In this document: positions 46,053-58,600 of the stretch, one piece after another
How the letters are laid out: each line of letters begins with the position of its first letter
Numbering within the stretch: the stretch's first letter is position 1
NCBI GenBank assembly: GCA_033220425.1
Contig: CM065646.1
Coordinates: 5,711,501-5,775,500, forward strand
Origin: Lepraria neglecta
Lineage: Eukaryota; Ascomycota; Lecanoromycetes; Lecanorales; Stereocaulaceae
Reading direction: 5' to 3'
DNA: 64,000 bases
Notes under the pieces: generated by a model
Told to the model about the DNA's origin: nothing
The model's input: only the letters and a program-made list of their open reading frames with translations
The model's database searches: none
Made by a program: the position numbers and the translations under genes

Positions 46053-48052
46053 ATGACAGACGCTTCAAATCCACCCAAAAGCCCAACGCTACTGCCTCCT
46101 CGCAAGAGCGTGGAGCTCGAAGACCCTGGCGCTCATGATTTAGGTGTGCTTTGGTCTTACTATCTTGCGGATGTTGCTGAGCTACAACTAATATACTTGG
46201 CAGAAGCATCAGCGTCCGAAACTGAGGACGATGTATTCGCTGATGCCCCTGAGGGACAAGGCTCCCACTCAAGGCCAAGCTCTCCAATTCCGATAACCAG
46301 AGTAGAAAAGGTCAGCACGCCGGCGGTTCTAAGCTCATGCAGTATGGCTTATTGATACGACTAGGTTGACGATCGGGAGAGTCATGGTGAAGTGCCGGGG
46401 ACGGCTGCATACAATATGAGGATGCAGGATGCAGTGCCAGATGAGCTTGAGGTCATACCGGAAGGTAGTGGGAGCAGACCCAGTTCCAGAGCGGACCAGC
46501 AAGCCAATTTGGCAAGCCCAGGGGGAATGCCAATACCAAAAACCGTCGTGGAGAAGGTTGACCCTGCCGCCCCAAGTCATGGGGATGTGCCGGGAACCGC
46601 AGCACATGCAATACGCAAGGCGGACGCCGTTCCGGATGCCATATTAAAGGCACCCGAGAACCAGAAGATCTCTGGCAGTGAGTCAGTCGGTGACGGCATT
46701 ACACCCGAGATACCAATCCCGAGAACCGTGGTTACGAGAGTGGACTCGGAGCCCGCTCACGGGGAAGTCCCAGACATCGACGCATTCAGTATCCGTCAAG
46801 GGGATGCCGAGCCTGACGTTGTTGAGAAGAAAGGCGACGTTTCCAGTAAGTCAAAAAATTCTTGCTCGGTGCTGTCCAGCGAGCCAATGACCAGATCAGA
46901 AATACCAACCAACTCAATAAGTAGATCCAAACCTTCCAAATCCAAGCAAGTGAAGCATCCATTAGCAGGCGCATCGCCCATTGCAGCAGATGGCGGCTTT
47001 GGTCCCATGGATGACGAAGAGTCTGAAGATGAAAGTGCTGGAACGGATAACAACGAAGCTAACGATGACATTGACGCCAAAGCTGATGAAGGTTTTGGAG
47101 ATGATTTTGATGATTTTGAGGCCGGCGCTGAGAACGAAGACTTTGGCGATTTCGATGATGGATTTCAGCAGGCGTCGGCATCTGACGAAGAGGGCGAGGA
47201 AACCGAGCCTCCTGCGCCATCCATCCAATCACTTCCACCTTCGACGTCCCTTTTTGTAAGTAAAACCAATGAAACAATTAAGCTTGTCCCCTTTCACTTC
47301 GATTGCATTGCCCGAAATACTGCTAAAGCTGATAATATTATGCCCCCAAGCCCCTTCTCGACTTCAGCGAGCTAGATGCCCTTGACGATATCATTGCCGC
47401 CACCAGCCCTTACCTTGACGAGATGTTCCCCTCAACCAAAGAGACTTATCCACCCGCCCCAGACCAACCGTCCAATCGAAATTCAATTTTCCTCACAGAT
47501 CGAAGTCTCTCCCTGTGGTCACAACTTGTGGCTCCTCCGCCCTTGCAGCCGCCAAATTGGGTCCGATCACGCATTCGCCGCCTCTTTCTCGTTTCACTTG
47601 GAGTGCCAGTGGATCTTGACGAGATCCTACCCGCCTCAAAGCAAAAGAAGCTCATTCTACCCTCGATACATCTACGTAGCGATTCCCAATCACCACCCGA
47701 GGGCCGTCGACCGGGCTCCCGAGTACGATTAAAGCAAGACAATACATCCTCTGCATCTGTCGATCACCCTTCCACCGCTAAGGCCTCTCGAAAGAGAAAA
47801 GGCCCACCCTCGCCTCCTGACTTAGATCTGCAAGCTATAAAGATGTTATGCGCGACGACAGACGCTGCGTTGTCGAACATGACTGACAGCGAACTTCGAG
47901 CGCACGTAAACAGGCTGGAGGAGTTAACTACCAAAGCGAGTGAAGTGCTCGAATATTGGCTAAAGAGAAGAGCCAGCGCATTGGAGGACAAAGAAGCATT
48001 CGAGGGAGTCATCGAGAATCTTGTAAAGCATGCTAGACGGGTTCGTAAATAG
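46053..48052 (+). CDS. Laa2/aftiphilin-like AP-1 accessory protein (DUF5102)
   Basis: Exons 46053-46143, 46204-46310, 46365-47255 and 47351-48052 give 596 residues. The first intron (60 nt) is in frame and is inferred from its GTGTGC...TTGGCAG ends and branch site. The N-terminal 250 residues hold three degenerate repeats (HGEVPGTAAYNMRMQDAVPD, HGDVPGTAAHAIRKADAVPD, HGEVPDIDAFSIRQGDAEPD). An acidic stretch near 330-375 carries several FGDDF/DFGDF motifs (GFGDDFDDF, EDFGDFDDGF), the kind bound by the gamma-ear of the clathrin adaptor AP-1. The C-terminal domain has the conserved SLWSQLVAPPPLQPPNWVRS and GVPVDLDEILPASKQKKLIL, which I recall as DUF5102, the family of yeast Laa2. Role by family: linking AP-1 to its partner Laa1 at the trans-Golgi and endosomes. 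Confidence 0.75.
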
Positions 48053-48921
48053 TAGGAATGTAGGATATAGCAACTTGTGACGGACCCCTGTTTCAATATG
48101 ATTGCCACTGCCACGCGACGAGGACGATGCATTTTGGAAGCGAGGGATGACAGGTTGGCTCTTATTGGAGGACTAGTTGCGGCAGAAATCGCTAACTCTT
48201 CACGCTAATTCATCCCCACCTTTCGCCGAGCTCTCCCCTGAGAAATAGGTTTCGAAGAGCTTGTGGGAAAAAGCTGCTGTATGGGGAGTCTTACAGTACC
48301 AGGGGACCCTCATTATCACTCGTAGTTCAATAAAGTTGCCATTGAAACCAGTAAGAAAAACAGTATAAATCCAAAGCTTGAAGCGGTACCGAACCGAAGT
48401 AGCCCCTATCTTATACCGGGCTTTAAACGTATGGCTGACGATCATTGTCAGCTAGGGGGGCCCCACGTATGTATGAACTGCTGCTTTGGTGATTCCGAGA
48501 AGAATCCCATCCTCGACAGCTTGCCAGCGGCGACTACACTCCATGCTCTAATCCTGCATATGCGCATTCTCACTGCTCCATTCTCTCCTTCAACCCCTTC
48601 GACCTTACGTCACAAGCACGTTCCTTGGTAAATCGACGATCAGAAAGCCTCACCTCAAAGCATTCTAAAGACAAGCCAGCCTCACATTCCACCACTCTTT
48701 CCTCGCCACACCCCAGTCTAACGTCAACGCTCTGGCTGCACAATACGCTCAATGGTTCAATAATAAGAACATATTGAACTTGTGATCGCTGGTAGATCCA
48801 AGTAAGCCCAAATTCAACGCTCGACACCCCCCCCAACGTTATGCACGCAAGTGATGACCCGAGTCCCATCCCTAATTCGACATAATACACAGCGTTCTCT
48901 TCCTACATAAGCACTGTCGTC
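48053..48921. other. Intergenic region and leader of the histidine kinase gene
   Basis: About 870 bp without a supported gene. The part after about 48560 is C/T/A-rich with CTCCATTCTCTCCTTC-type tracts and is probably the long 5' leader and promoter of the kinase gene. Confidence 0.45.
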
Positions 48922-51900
48922 ATGGCCGACGAAGAGACTCTGTCAGCAGCGACGACCTTCGTGCGTGGCATCGGACGAAATATCGGTCCGTCCTACAATC
49001 CCCCAGACTTCAACATCTACACAAAGAGCGCTCCCACAAGTGGCAAGCTCGCATTGCCCGGTTTGAACAGTGCCGCAAAGCAATCATTGGAAAATGAGCT
49101 TTCAGCATTAGCGGCTAGGATACAGTACCTGGAAGTCAAATCCAGCACCGTCAACCATCAAGCTCTTCCTGCCACTCCCAGTGAGTTTGGTGCACCTTCA
49201 TCTCCATTTGCGAATGGCTCCACAGCCACAGCTCGCAACGGTATCTCTCGACCTGTCCGCCAGCTTTCGGGCTCCACACGGCAAGCCCACGTCTCCAACC
49301 TTCTCCAAGGGAACTCTCTCACTTTCACTCCCGACGAACTCGGCCATCTTCGTGATCATGTTGACAAGCAAGCGGAGGAGATCAGGACTCAGGCAGAGAC
49401 CATACATGATGTGAAGGAGCAGCTTCTGGAACAAAGGGAGAATTCAGCGCGAAGATTTGACAGGCTGGAAAATGACGGTATTGGCAAACTCCAACGCGAG
49501 CTCCTGAAGCACCAGCAAGCAAACGAAGCTTTCCAGAAAGCTCTGAAAGAAATTGGTACCATTATTACCAATGTAGCAAACGGCGATCTCAGCCAAAAGG
49601 TTATGATTCACAAGGTCGAGATGGATCCTGAGATCGCTACCTTCAAACGAACGATCAATACTATGATGGATCAACTACAAGTCTTTGGAAACGAAGTCTC
49701 ACGCGTCGCTCGGGAGGTTGGCACAGAAGGCAAACTTGGGGGCCAGGCTCAGATTACTGGAGTCAGTGGAGTATGGAAGGACTTGACCGACAACGGTGAG
49801 TGCGAGACTTGAGCAGGATGATACGAGATGGTTGAGCTAACATCACATAGTCAACCAGATGGCATCCAATCTCACGCTGCAGGTTCGAGAGATAGCAGAT
49901 GTCACTACTGCTGTGGCAGAAGGCAATTTAGACAAAAAGATTCGGAGACCAGCTCAGGGAGAGATCGCGCAGCTACAGCAAACCATCAATACCATGGTGG
50001 ACCAATTGCGTACTTTCGCATCAGAAGTTACCCGAGTAGCTGGAGACGTGGGCACTGAAGGCGTATTAGGTGGCCAAGCCCAGGTCGAGGGTGTCAAAGG
50101 CGAATGGAAGACACTCACCGTCAATGTCAACGTGATGGCCGACAGGCTGACGAGCCAGGTCCGAGACATTGCTGCTGTGACGAAGGCTGTTGCTCGAGGA
50201 GATTTGAATCAGAAGATCCAAGCTAATTGTAAAGGAGAGATATTGGACCTCAAAACAACTATAAATTCTATGGTGGATCAACTCAGACAATTTTCCTCAG
50301 AAGTCACCAGGATTGCTAAGGCCGTTGGTACGGATGGCGTGCTGGGAGGACAAGCTACTGTGGATAACGTGGAAGGCACTTGGAAAGAATTGACTGAAAC
50401 CGTCAATTTACTGGCCAACAACCTTACGACTCAGGTCCGCGAGATTGCTTCCGTTACTCAGGCCGTCGCGAAGGGAGATTTCACTCGAAAAGTCACAGCC
50501 AATGTTAGTGGCGAGATCAAAGACCTGAAATCTACAATAAATACCATGGTGGACAAGCTCAATAGCTTTGCTTTTGAGGTCAGCAAAGTCGCTCGCGAAG
50601 TCGGCACAGATGGCACCTTGGGTGGTCAAGCGAACGTCCACGGAGTTGAAGGCAAATGGGCTGAGCTCACAACCAATGTTAATACCATGGCGAATAATCT
50701 GACGCAACAAGTCCGAGGGATTTCAGATGTTACACAGGCGATTGCGCGGGGAGATCTAAGCCAGAAAATCGAGGTGGACGCTCAAGGAGAAGTGCTCAAA
50801 TTGAAAGTGACGATCAACAACATGGTTGATCAGCTGGATACCTTTGCTCGCGAACTGAAGAGGGTAGCTCGTGATGTGGGAGTTGACGGCAAAATGGGCG
50901 GTCAGGCCAACGTCAACAACGCAAGCGGAAGATGGAAAGAGATCACCGAAGACGTCAATACAATGGCAGACAATTTGACCTCCCAAGTCAGGGCCTTTGG
51001 AGACATCGCGGATGCGGCCACCAGTGGAGACTTTTCACAACTGATCTCAGTCAATGCTTCTGGCGAAATGGATGACTTGAAGCGCAAGATCAACCTGATG
51101 ATATCCAATTTACGAGACAGTATACAAAAGAACACCGCTGCGAGGGAGACCGCCGAATTTGCCAACAGGACCAAGTCAGAATTTCTGGCCAACATGAGCC
51201 ACGAAATCCGGACGCCTATGAACGGGATCATTGGGATGTCACAGCTGACTCTGGATACTGACCTGACCCAGTATCAGCGTGAGATGATGAATATTGTCCA
51301 CAACCTTGGCAACAGCTTGCTCACGATTATTGATGATATTCTGGACATCTCTAAGATTGAGGCTAACCGTATGATAATGGAAACCATAAACTTCTCCATG
51401 CGAGGCAGTGTGTTCAGCGCCCTGAAGACTCTGGCTGTCAAGGCGAACGACAAGCACCTCAACCTTGCCTATCAGGTCGACAGCTCAGTTCCCGACTTTG
51501 TCATTGGTGACCCTTTCCGTCTACGTCAGATCATTCTCAATCTCGTTGGCAACGCCATCAAATTTACGGAGACTGGGGAGGTAAAGCTCACCATTCGGAA
51601 AGCGCAGGACGTGGTGATCGCGAGTGATGAATATGCTTTCGAGTTCGCGGTGGCAGACACCGGTATCGGTATCCAAGCAGATAAGAAAGACCTGATCTTC
51701 GATACCTTCCAACAAGCGGATGGCTCAACGACCCGGAAATTCGGTGGTACAGGCTTAGGACTTTCGATTTCGAGGAAGCTTGTCCAGTTGATGGGCGGTA
51801 CACTCTGGGTCGACTCTAGCTATGGCAAAGGAAGTGTATTTTCTTTCACATGTAAATGCAAGCTTGCTCCACACGATCTTAGCGGTCTGCAGCTACAGCT

Positions 51901-53015
51901 GAATGCGTACAAAGACCATGTTGTCCTTTTCGTCGACCAGGGTCGAACGGCTTGCTCAGACACTATCACGAGTATGCTCAAGCAGCTTGAGCTCCAGCCC
52001 ATGGTTGTGAGTAGTGTAGAGCAAGTACCACGCTCCAACGCTCCTGGTGCCCCTACCTCGCCCTCCAACTTGGAACATGGTCTGGGCTATGACACTATTC
52101 TCGTGGACGGTATGGACACTGCAGTCCGACTTCGCAACCAAGACGCTCTTCGCTACGTTCCCATAGTCCTCCTAGCTCCTGTCGTCTCTGTCAGCATGAA
52201 GGCCGCCCTCGACCTTGGAGTCGCCTCCTATATGACTACGCCCTGCAACCTGATCGACCTTGCCAATGGCATGCTTCCCGCCCTCGAGGGTCGGCAAACG
52301 CATTCAATCTCCGATGCTTCGAAGTCGTTCAACATTCTCCTCGCAGAAGACAACGACGTGAACCAGCGTCTGGCTGTCAGGGTTCTCGAGAAATATAATC
52401 ATGGCGTGACTGTGGCCAACAACGGCCAAGAAGCTTTGGACGAGGTTAAGAAGAAGCGATACGATGTCATCCTTATGGATGTTCAGATGCCGATAATGGG
52501 CGGGTTCGAAGCAACCAATCAAATCCGCATCTGGGAGCGCGAACAGGGTCTGAATCGCACTCCGATTATCGCACTCACTGCACATGCCATGATGGGTGAC
52601 CGCGAAAAGTGCATTCAAGCACAGATGGATGAATACCTCACCAAGCCTCTCAAGACAAGTGATATGATGCAGACGATACTGAAGTGTGCGACCTTGGGCG
52701 GTAAACTCCTTGAGCGAGGCAAGGAGGCCAGATTGTCTGCTAAAGACGAATTTCCGGAACCCAACAAGAACTCCGGTAGTAATTCCGGAGGTACGGGGGC
52801 AGGGAAGGGTGCGAAGCGGCCACTGATGGACAGTCGGGCTATTACGACTGCTGGACTAATCAACTCGGATGGGGGGAATGATAGCCCGGGACTTTTAAGC
52901 GCAGAGATGCAGGATCCCATCGGCATGGAGAGGGTGAGCTACCTATTACCATTTCTTGTGAACGCTAACATCTCTAATTACCTTATAGATCCTACTACGG
53001 TCACATAGCAGCTAA
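48922..53015 (+). CDS. Group III hybrid histidine kinase (Os-1/Nik1/Bos1 type)
   Basis: Cytosolic osmosensing kinase upstream of the HOG MAP-kinase cascade; the family is also what dicarboximide and phenylpyrrole fungicides act through. Exons 48922-49795, 49851-52933 and 52989-53015 give 1327 residues. After a variable N-terminus with a coiled coil come the tandem HAMP repeats that define the group, each about 92 residues with a motif like [16 protein letters not shown] then V...VNTMA.NLT.QVR; six are readable from about residue 195 to 720. Then the kinase core: phospho-acceptor His in [19 protein letters not shown] near 742, N box [17 protein letters not shown] boxes DTGIGI and [10 protein letters not shown]. 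The receiver ([20 protein letters not shown]) has its phospho-acceptor Asp near 1168 ([12 protein letters not shown]) and the Lys in YLTKPL. The tiny last exon ends RILLRSHSS. It looks intact. Confidence 0.96.
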
Positions 53016-53584
53016 TCCCACCACCACTCTCCTTCTCTCGGTCTAGTCACGACGAGGCAGAACACCCTTTCGAAGCGCGGCGTACGGGTACTATGGGCAC
53101 ATTCGACGGCTGGTACATATAGTGTGCAAGGCTCGGTTCTACAAACGCATGGCGTTCGGCGAAGAGCATAGGAACTCGTGTTTTTCTGTATACCTTTACG
53201 GCCATTTGCACAGCGACAGCAGTTCGAGCATGATACCACGCTAATGCTGAGTCTATGCTCTTGGAGCTACGGTGTTCACAGCTCTCATAGCTTTCTTAGC
53301 ACTTTCACCAACCTGTGACCTATCCAATGCACGAAATAAATACTTTGCGCTAAATCAAAATAGGCAGGTGGTTCCACTGGTGGCAATCGGCAAGGCATCT
53401 TCCGTTAATCGGCCTGAAGGACTCCCCGACAAAGCTTCCGTTAGTCTACTCCTAACCCACAGTTTCCTTTCCCTGCTTGCTTTCCTTCTTGTGTATATAC
53501 CATGGCGCCAGTCTCTTGTATATATGGTGAACCACTCATTCGTTGGTAATACTCAATTTTGTTTTTAAGTCGCAAGCAAGCGTT
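53016..53584. other. Intergenic spacer
   Basis: About 570 bp: 3' flank of the kinase gene, then AT-richer sequence that leads into the MFS gene. Nothing recognised. Confidence 0.45.
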
Positions 53585-55359
53585 ATGAGTCGAGATATCT
53601 TGGCATGGCGACAAAGAGAAGCCTTCAAGCCGCCGCCTTTATTAAAATATAGATCTTCGTATTGGTTTATAATAAGTGTTATTTGTCTTGCTGTTTTTAC
53701 TGTACGTTCATTTCCGCTTCATAAAGAAAGAATAATTACTTTTCAGCTAATTTTTTGGCATTTTCAGGATATCTTCTTGTACGGAATTGTAAGTTGATAA
53801 TATCTATAAAAACCCCCCTCCCTTTCCCTTTTTTTTTTGTCAGTCTTCTTACAGTGATTCTAGATTGTCCCAGTCATCCCATTTTCATTGACGACTCGAG
53901 TCGGCATTGCACCAGATGATGGTACACAGATCCCTATCCCAAATGCTGCAACAGCAATATTGGTGTTGATGTTAGTATCTATACAGTCCAGCACTGGACC
54001 TCCGTCCTCCTAGCCGTCTACGGTGCCGCTCTCCTCGCCTCATCTCGTACGTTTCCCTAATCTCTAATCTAAACCTTTACCTTCGACCTAAAACAAACAG
54101 CAATATGCGGCCATTTCGCCGACCAAACAACCTCCCGGCGCCTCCCCCTCCTAATCGGCCTCCTCGCCCTCTTCGCCTCCACCCTCCTCCTCTGTCTCGG
54201 CACCTCTCTTCCTCTGCTAATTGTAGGCCGTATCCTGCAAGGCATTTCCGCCGCCATCGTCTGGACTGTCGGACTAGCATTGCTAGCTGATACCGTCGGG
54301 CACGAGAAAATTGGCCAGGCGATGGGGTATGTGGCTATGAGTGTGAGTGTGGGTGTGCTTTTGGGACCGCTTTTGGGGGGTGTCGTCTATGCGCGGGCGG
54401 GGTACTATGCTGTTTTTGCTATGGCGTTCGGACTCATTGCGTTGGATATCTTGCTCCGCATACTTCTCGTGGAGAAGAAGATTGCGAGGCAGTGGGATCT
54501 GCCACGGTCTGAGACCGCACCGCCGTTACCATCCACTTCGGACGAGAAGCTACCAGAGCCAGCCACGCCATCGCCGCCTGAAGATGCCGCCCTCTCACCA
54601 TCGCCAAACGCAGAATCTCTACCATCAGAACCCGAAGAAAAGCCCCCAAAACTCCGCCAACCCTTCGTCTTACTCCTGACATCCCGCCGCCTCCTCAGCG
54701 CCCTCTACACAACGCTCGCCTACGGCATCATCCTCTCATCCTGGGACGCCGTCCTCCCCCTCCGCACCGCCACCCTATTCAACTGGACCTCCTTAGGCGC
54801 AGGCCTAATCTTCCTCCCCCTAATCATCCCAACGTTCCTCGCCCCTTTAGTCGGCGCATGGTCTGACAGAAAAGGGCCCCGTGTTCCCGTAACCCTCGGC
54901 TTTTTAATAGCCGTGCCGACGTTGGTGTTGATACGCTTCGTGGATCACAGCGGCATCAAGCAAGTCATTCTCCTCTGCGCCCTGCTCGTGTTGCTAGGTG
55001 TAGCGCTGGCAATGGGTATGACGCCCTTACTAGCCGAAATCACTTACGTTGTCAATCATAAGGAGCTCACGCATCCTGGTGCATTTGGAGCCAAAGGAGC
55101 TTATGCGACTGCTTATGGGCTTTTTAATACCGCGTATGCGGGGGGCATGCTTATTGGGCCTATTTGGGGTGGGTTTGTAAGTTTGGGGGCGGGCTGGGGG
55201 ACGATGTGTTGGAGTCTTGCTATCTTGAGCGTTTCTGGGGCTGTAGTCTCTACGCTTTGGACTGGAGGTTGGATTGGTGCGCGGAAGGGAGAGAAGGAGG
55301 AGAGAGGGGGTGATGGGGTGGTTGTAGCGGGTGCGGGTGGTGGGAAGGGAGATGTTTGA
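53585..55359 (+). CDS. MFS transporter, vesicular-amine-transporter-like (DHA family)
   Basis: Plasma-membrane or vacuolar solute:proton antiporter; substrate unknown. Exons 53585-53701, 53768-53788, 53864-53921, 53987-54046 and 54101-55359 give 504 residues. Exon 2 is 21 nt. Transmembrane segments are readable throughout: WFIISVICLAVFTDIFLYGI, then VLLAVYGAALLASS before the loop motif PICGHFADQTTSRRLPLLIG (motif A variant), ILQGISAAIVWTVGLALLA, YVAMSVSVGVLLGPLLGGV (motif C), and six more after a Pro-rich central loop of about 70 residues. A second motif A-like loop is LVGAWSDRKGPR. The C-terminal tail is Gly-rich and low-complexity. Codon use changes sharply along the gene: exon 1 is A/T-ending, exon 5 alternates C-rich and G/T-rich blocks. 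Confidence 0.85.
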
Positions 55360-55626
55360 TCTTAGGATGATGAGAAACGCATAGATTATTTTGCATCCGC
55401 GATCACGAATGCATGGGATGGCGTTGAGCAGCGTAAAGTATATTTGGGTATCTTCTCTCATACAGCAACTACCAATAGTAAAGGCAATTCCTGAGCGCTA
55501 GAAGTAGCAATCTACTCCAGCAACTAGGCTTGACCATCTCACAACGGAAATGTCGAAGCATAAGAATAGCGCCAAGTAAAAATGCCCAAACAGCCACGAA
55601 CGACAAGACACCTCACCCCATTCTCT

Positions 55627-58600
55627 CTACCTACTCTTCGTCGTCCTCCTCCTTGAATTCGCCTTCGCGGGCACATTACGAGCACCACTCGTCCTGCTTT
55701 TCTTCACCCATCCAGGACCACTTGGCAGCACGTAGCTGTCGTCATCGTCGTCACTGTAAATTGTATGCGGAGGGTCGCTCGAAATCGTCCAATCTACAAT
55801 CTGAGACCCTACAGACGGTTGCGAAGCGCGGGGTGTGCTTCCACCATCATCTTCAATCAAAGCGTCGTCCTCGAAGCCAGACCATTCACCCTCAGGCTTC
55901 CAATCGCGGTTAGGTTCCCGCTGTGAGGAGGCTTGCCTGCCGTTCATCCTGGATTTGCGTTTATCCGGGGGTGAGATAGAGGCATCTTGGGAGGAAAACT
56001 CGGGTTTGATGTCGATTTCTTGGGACATGCGCGCTTCGAATGCTTGCGAGAAGAGAGGTGGGAACTCCTCTTCGGAATCAGTAGGGTGGTCACGGGTCTT
56101 TGAGATGTTCGGGGAACTTTTCTCCTGAGAAGGGCGAGTACGAGAGCGTGTGCTTTGAGCTGGCGATTGATCCATGCCGTTTATAGATGAGAGGTCTTGA
56201 GACAGGTTGTACTCGTTGACACCAAGTGGGTCTGATCGGTGCTGAGCTTCTTCGTGGAAGAGGTCGCTGTCATTACCTACTTGGGGGCTGTAGCTTTCAT
56301 CGCCCACTTGAGGAAGGTCGGGGTAATCGACGGTCAATTTTGTGTCTGATACCGTGGACGGAGCATCTGAGCGAGGAGGATCCGGAGGAGGAAGGCTGTC
56401 AGCTGTCTCGAAGCCTGGGACGTGTTCTGGTTTTGCGACTTGGATCTCAGCCGGCAGGGGCGAAGATGCAACTTCGATTGCATCAAAGGCAGGACTAGAG
56501 CTGAAGCCGTGAAATTTGGGTGAGGGAGTATCTACGGGAGCCGTATCTTCGTTATTGTCGTTTGACCCTGTGACATTGTCCTCTTGGTGGGCATCCAGGA
56601 TCCCATTAATACCAGAGCCGATACTTGACCGCCAGCCAGCGTCTCTGATCAATTCGAAGATTTCTTGTCGAGTTTCTTCGCTTGGCATAATTGCCTCCAC
56701 TTTCATGACCTCATCTGCTGCGCCATCTAGGCCAGCGAATGCTTGACTAGTTGCATCATGCCTATTCTGCTGGGTGGCTGTGTCATTGGACCCGCCTTGT
56801 GGAGCGCTATGGCGATTCCCTCGGCTTTGCTGCTCCTGGTTTTGATACTGGCCAACGTCCGAAGTTTGGACTAGTATGGGCTCAATCAAGTCTTCGAAAG
56901 CGCTTATAACCTTGCCGCCATGATATTCGTCTTCATCGTCGTTAAACCCTGGCATCTCAAACTTGCCGTAAATTCGCTCACCAGTCTGCTCGTCATACCG
57001 AATGTCTCTCGCTGGCTGATCACGCTTCGCAATTTCCATCTGCAGTATGCCGTCATCCATGACTTCTTTGATGAGGGCTGTCTGATACTCGGATATGCTG
57101 GGCTGCCAGTTCGTTCCTGCCGACATCACAAATTGTTTGAATGCAATGATGGTTCCAGTGGTAGCTGTTTCTCTCGTCAGATGAGGGCATGTGGTTGGGT
57201 CTTCAGGCAGTAGCGGTAAATCTTGCGTGTCCCCGGCTTCGACGAGAGTCCTCTCAGAGACGTCTTCAGTCTCTCGCTGTAGCTGTTCGCTGACTTTGAT
57301 AGAGTCCTTCAAGCTCTCATCATGCAAGTCCCCCTGCTCTTGCTGCTCAACCTCCGCGGTGCCGTTCTCATTAGGGCGCTCCTGTTCGGATTCGTGCCTA
57401 GGCGTGTCGTACTCGTCATAACGTGCCGCTTTAGTATGCTGAATTTGATAAGAGTCTTCTTCGTAGTAGCTATCGTTGTTGCGCTTTCGTTTCTTGCCTT
57501 TGCGCTTCTTGTTTGTGCCATAACTGTAGCGTCCTTGCTGCTGTGGATCCCATCTCTGGACGAAGGGGAATGGGGGCGTGCTCAGCTCGATACCGTCATA
57601 GCAGCATTCTACGGCCCTAAGGTCGACCTTCTCCTGCCAATTGTCGTCTGCTGCAGCTGCTGTGACATCATCTGCAGTCTCAACTTCCTTGTTCGGCTCA
57701 GGCTGTTTGACGGGCCTCACGTCTTTCATTAGCTTCTCTCGCATCTTTGACTCATCTTCCTTAGTCTTTGGTGTTCGAAGGCCTAAAGAACCAAAGAGCA
57801 TGCGTTTGGTGCCTGACAGATCAAGCTTGGATCGACGATGCTGAGTTGCAGGTGTTGGGCTTTCTTTTGAGCTTTGTTCCATGCTTGATGTAGGAGTGCC
57901 AGTATGGGTTTTGTCCACTACTGATTCCATCACCAGTCCTTGGGTATCTTTCGCGCTTGTTGGCGCATCCGCCATCGACTCGTCGTGTTGAGTGGCGACG
58001 GGATTCTGAGCCTCCGTGCTATCACTCACTCGCACTTGTCTGTCCGCCTGTGGCAATTCCAGCTCCATGTCTGCCTGATCTGGCGTGTGACTAACATCAA
58101 TGCTCTGGATTGAGGTCAGGACTTGCACGATCGGCGTATTGGGTTGGATGGTTGCGGAGTTCGGAGCCTCCACGTCCATATCGTCACCAGCATGCGCTCG
58201 GCCCTCCCTTTTTGGCAATTCAGGCTCCACGTCTTCCTCCTTCAGCGCGGGATTGACATCAACGCCCCCGGAAGCGATCGAAGCCAGCAAAACCTTCCTC
58301 TTCGTCTCGAACTCGACGCTATGTCCCACATCTTCCTCCTGCGGCTGCTCCATGGCCTCATTAACGGTAGTCTCCCCAACCTGATTACCCTCCAGAAATC
58401 CTTGGTAGTCTGTGTTATTCGCGTTAGCAGGGAGGAGAACTTTGCCCTTCAGATAGGCCAGTTTTTTACTCTTCCTTCTCCGCTCGTTACGCTTCTTGGT
58501 TCTCTTCGCTCCTTCGTTAGGTGCTACGGTTGCGGGAGGTGAAGACGAGTGTACAGGCTCTGGGTTTCCTTTGACAGGCGCCATCTTGACGTTTTCCATT

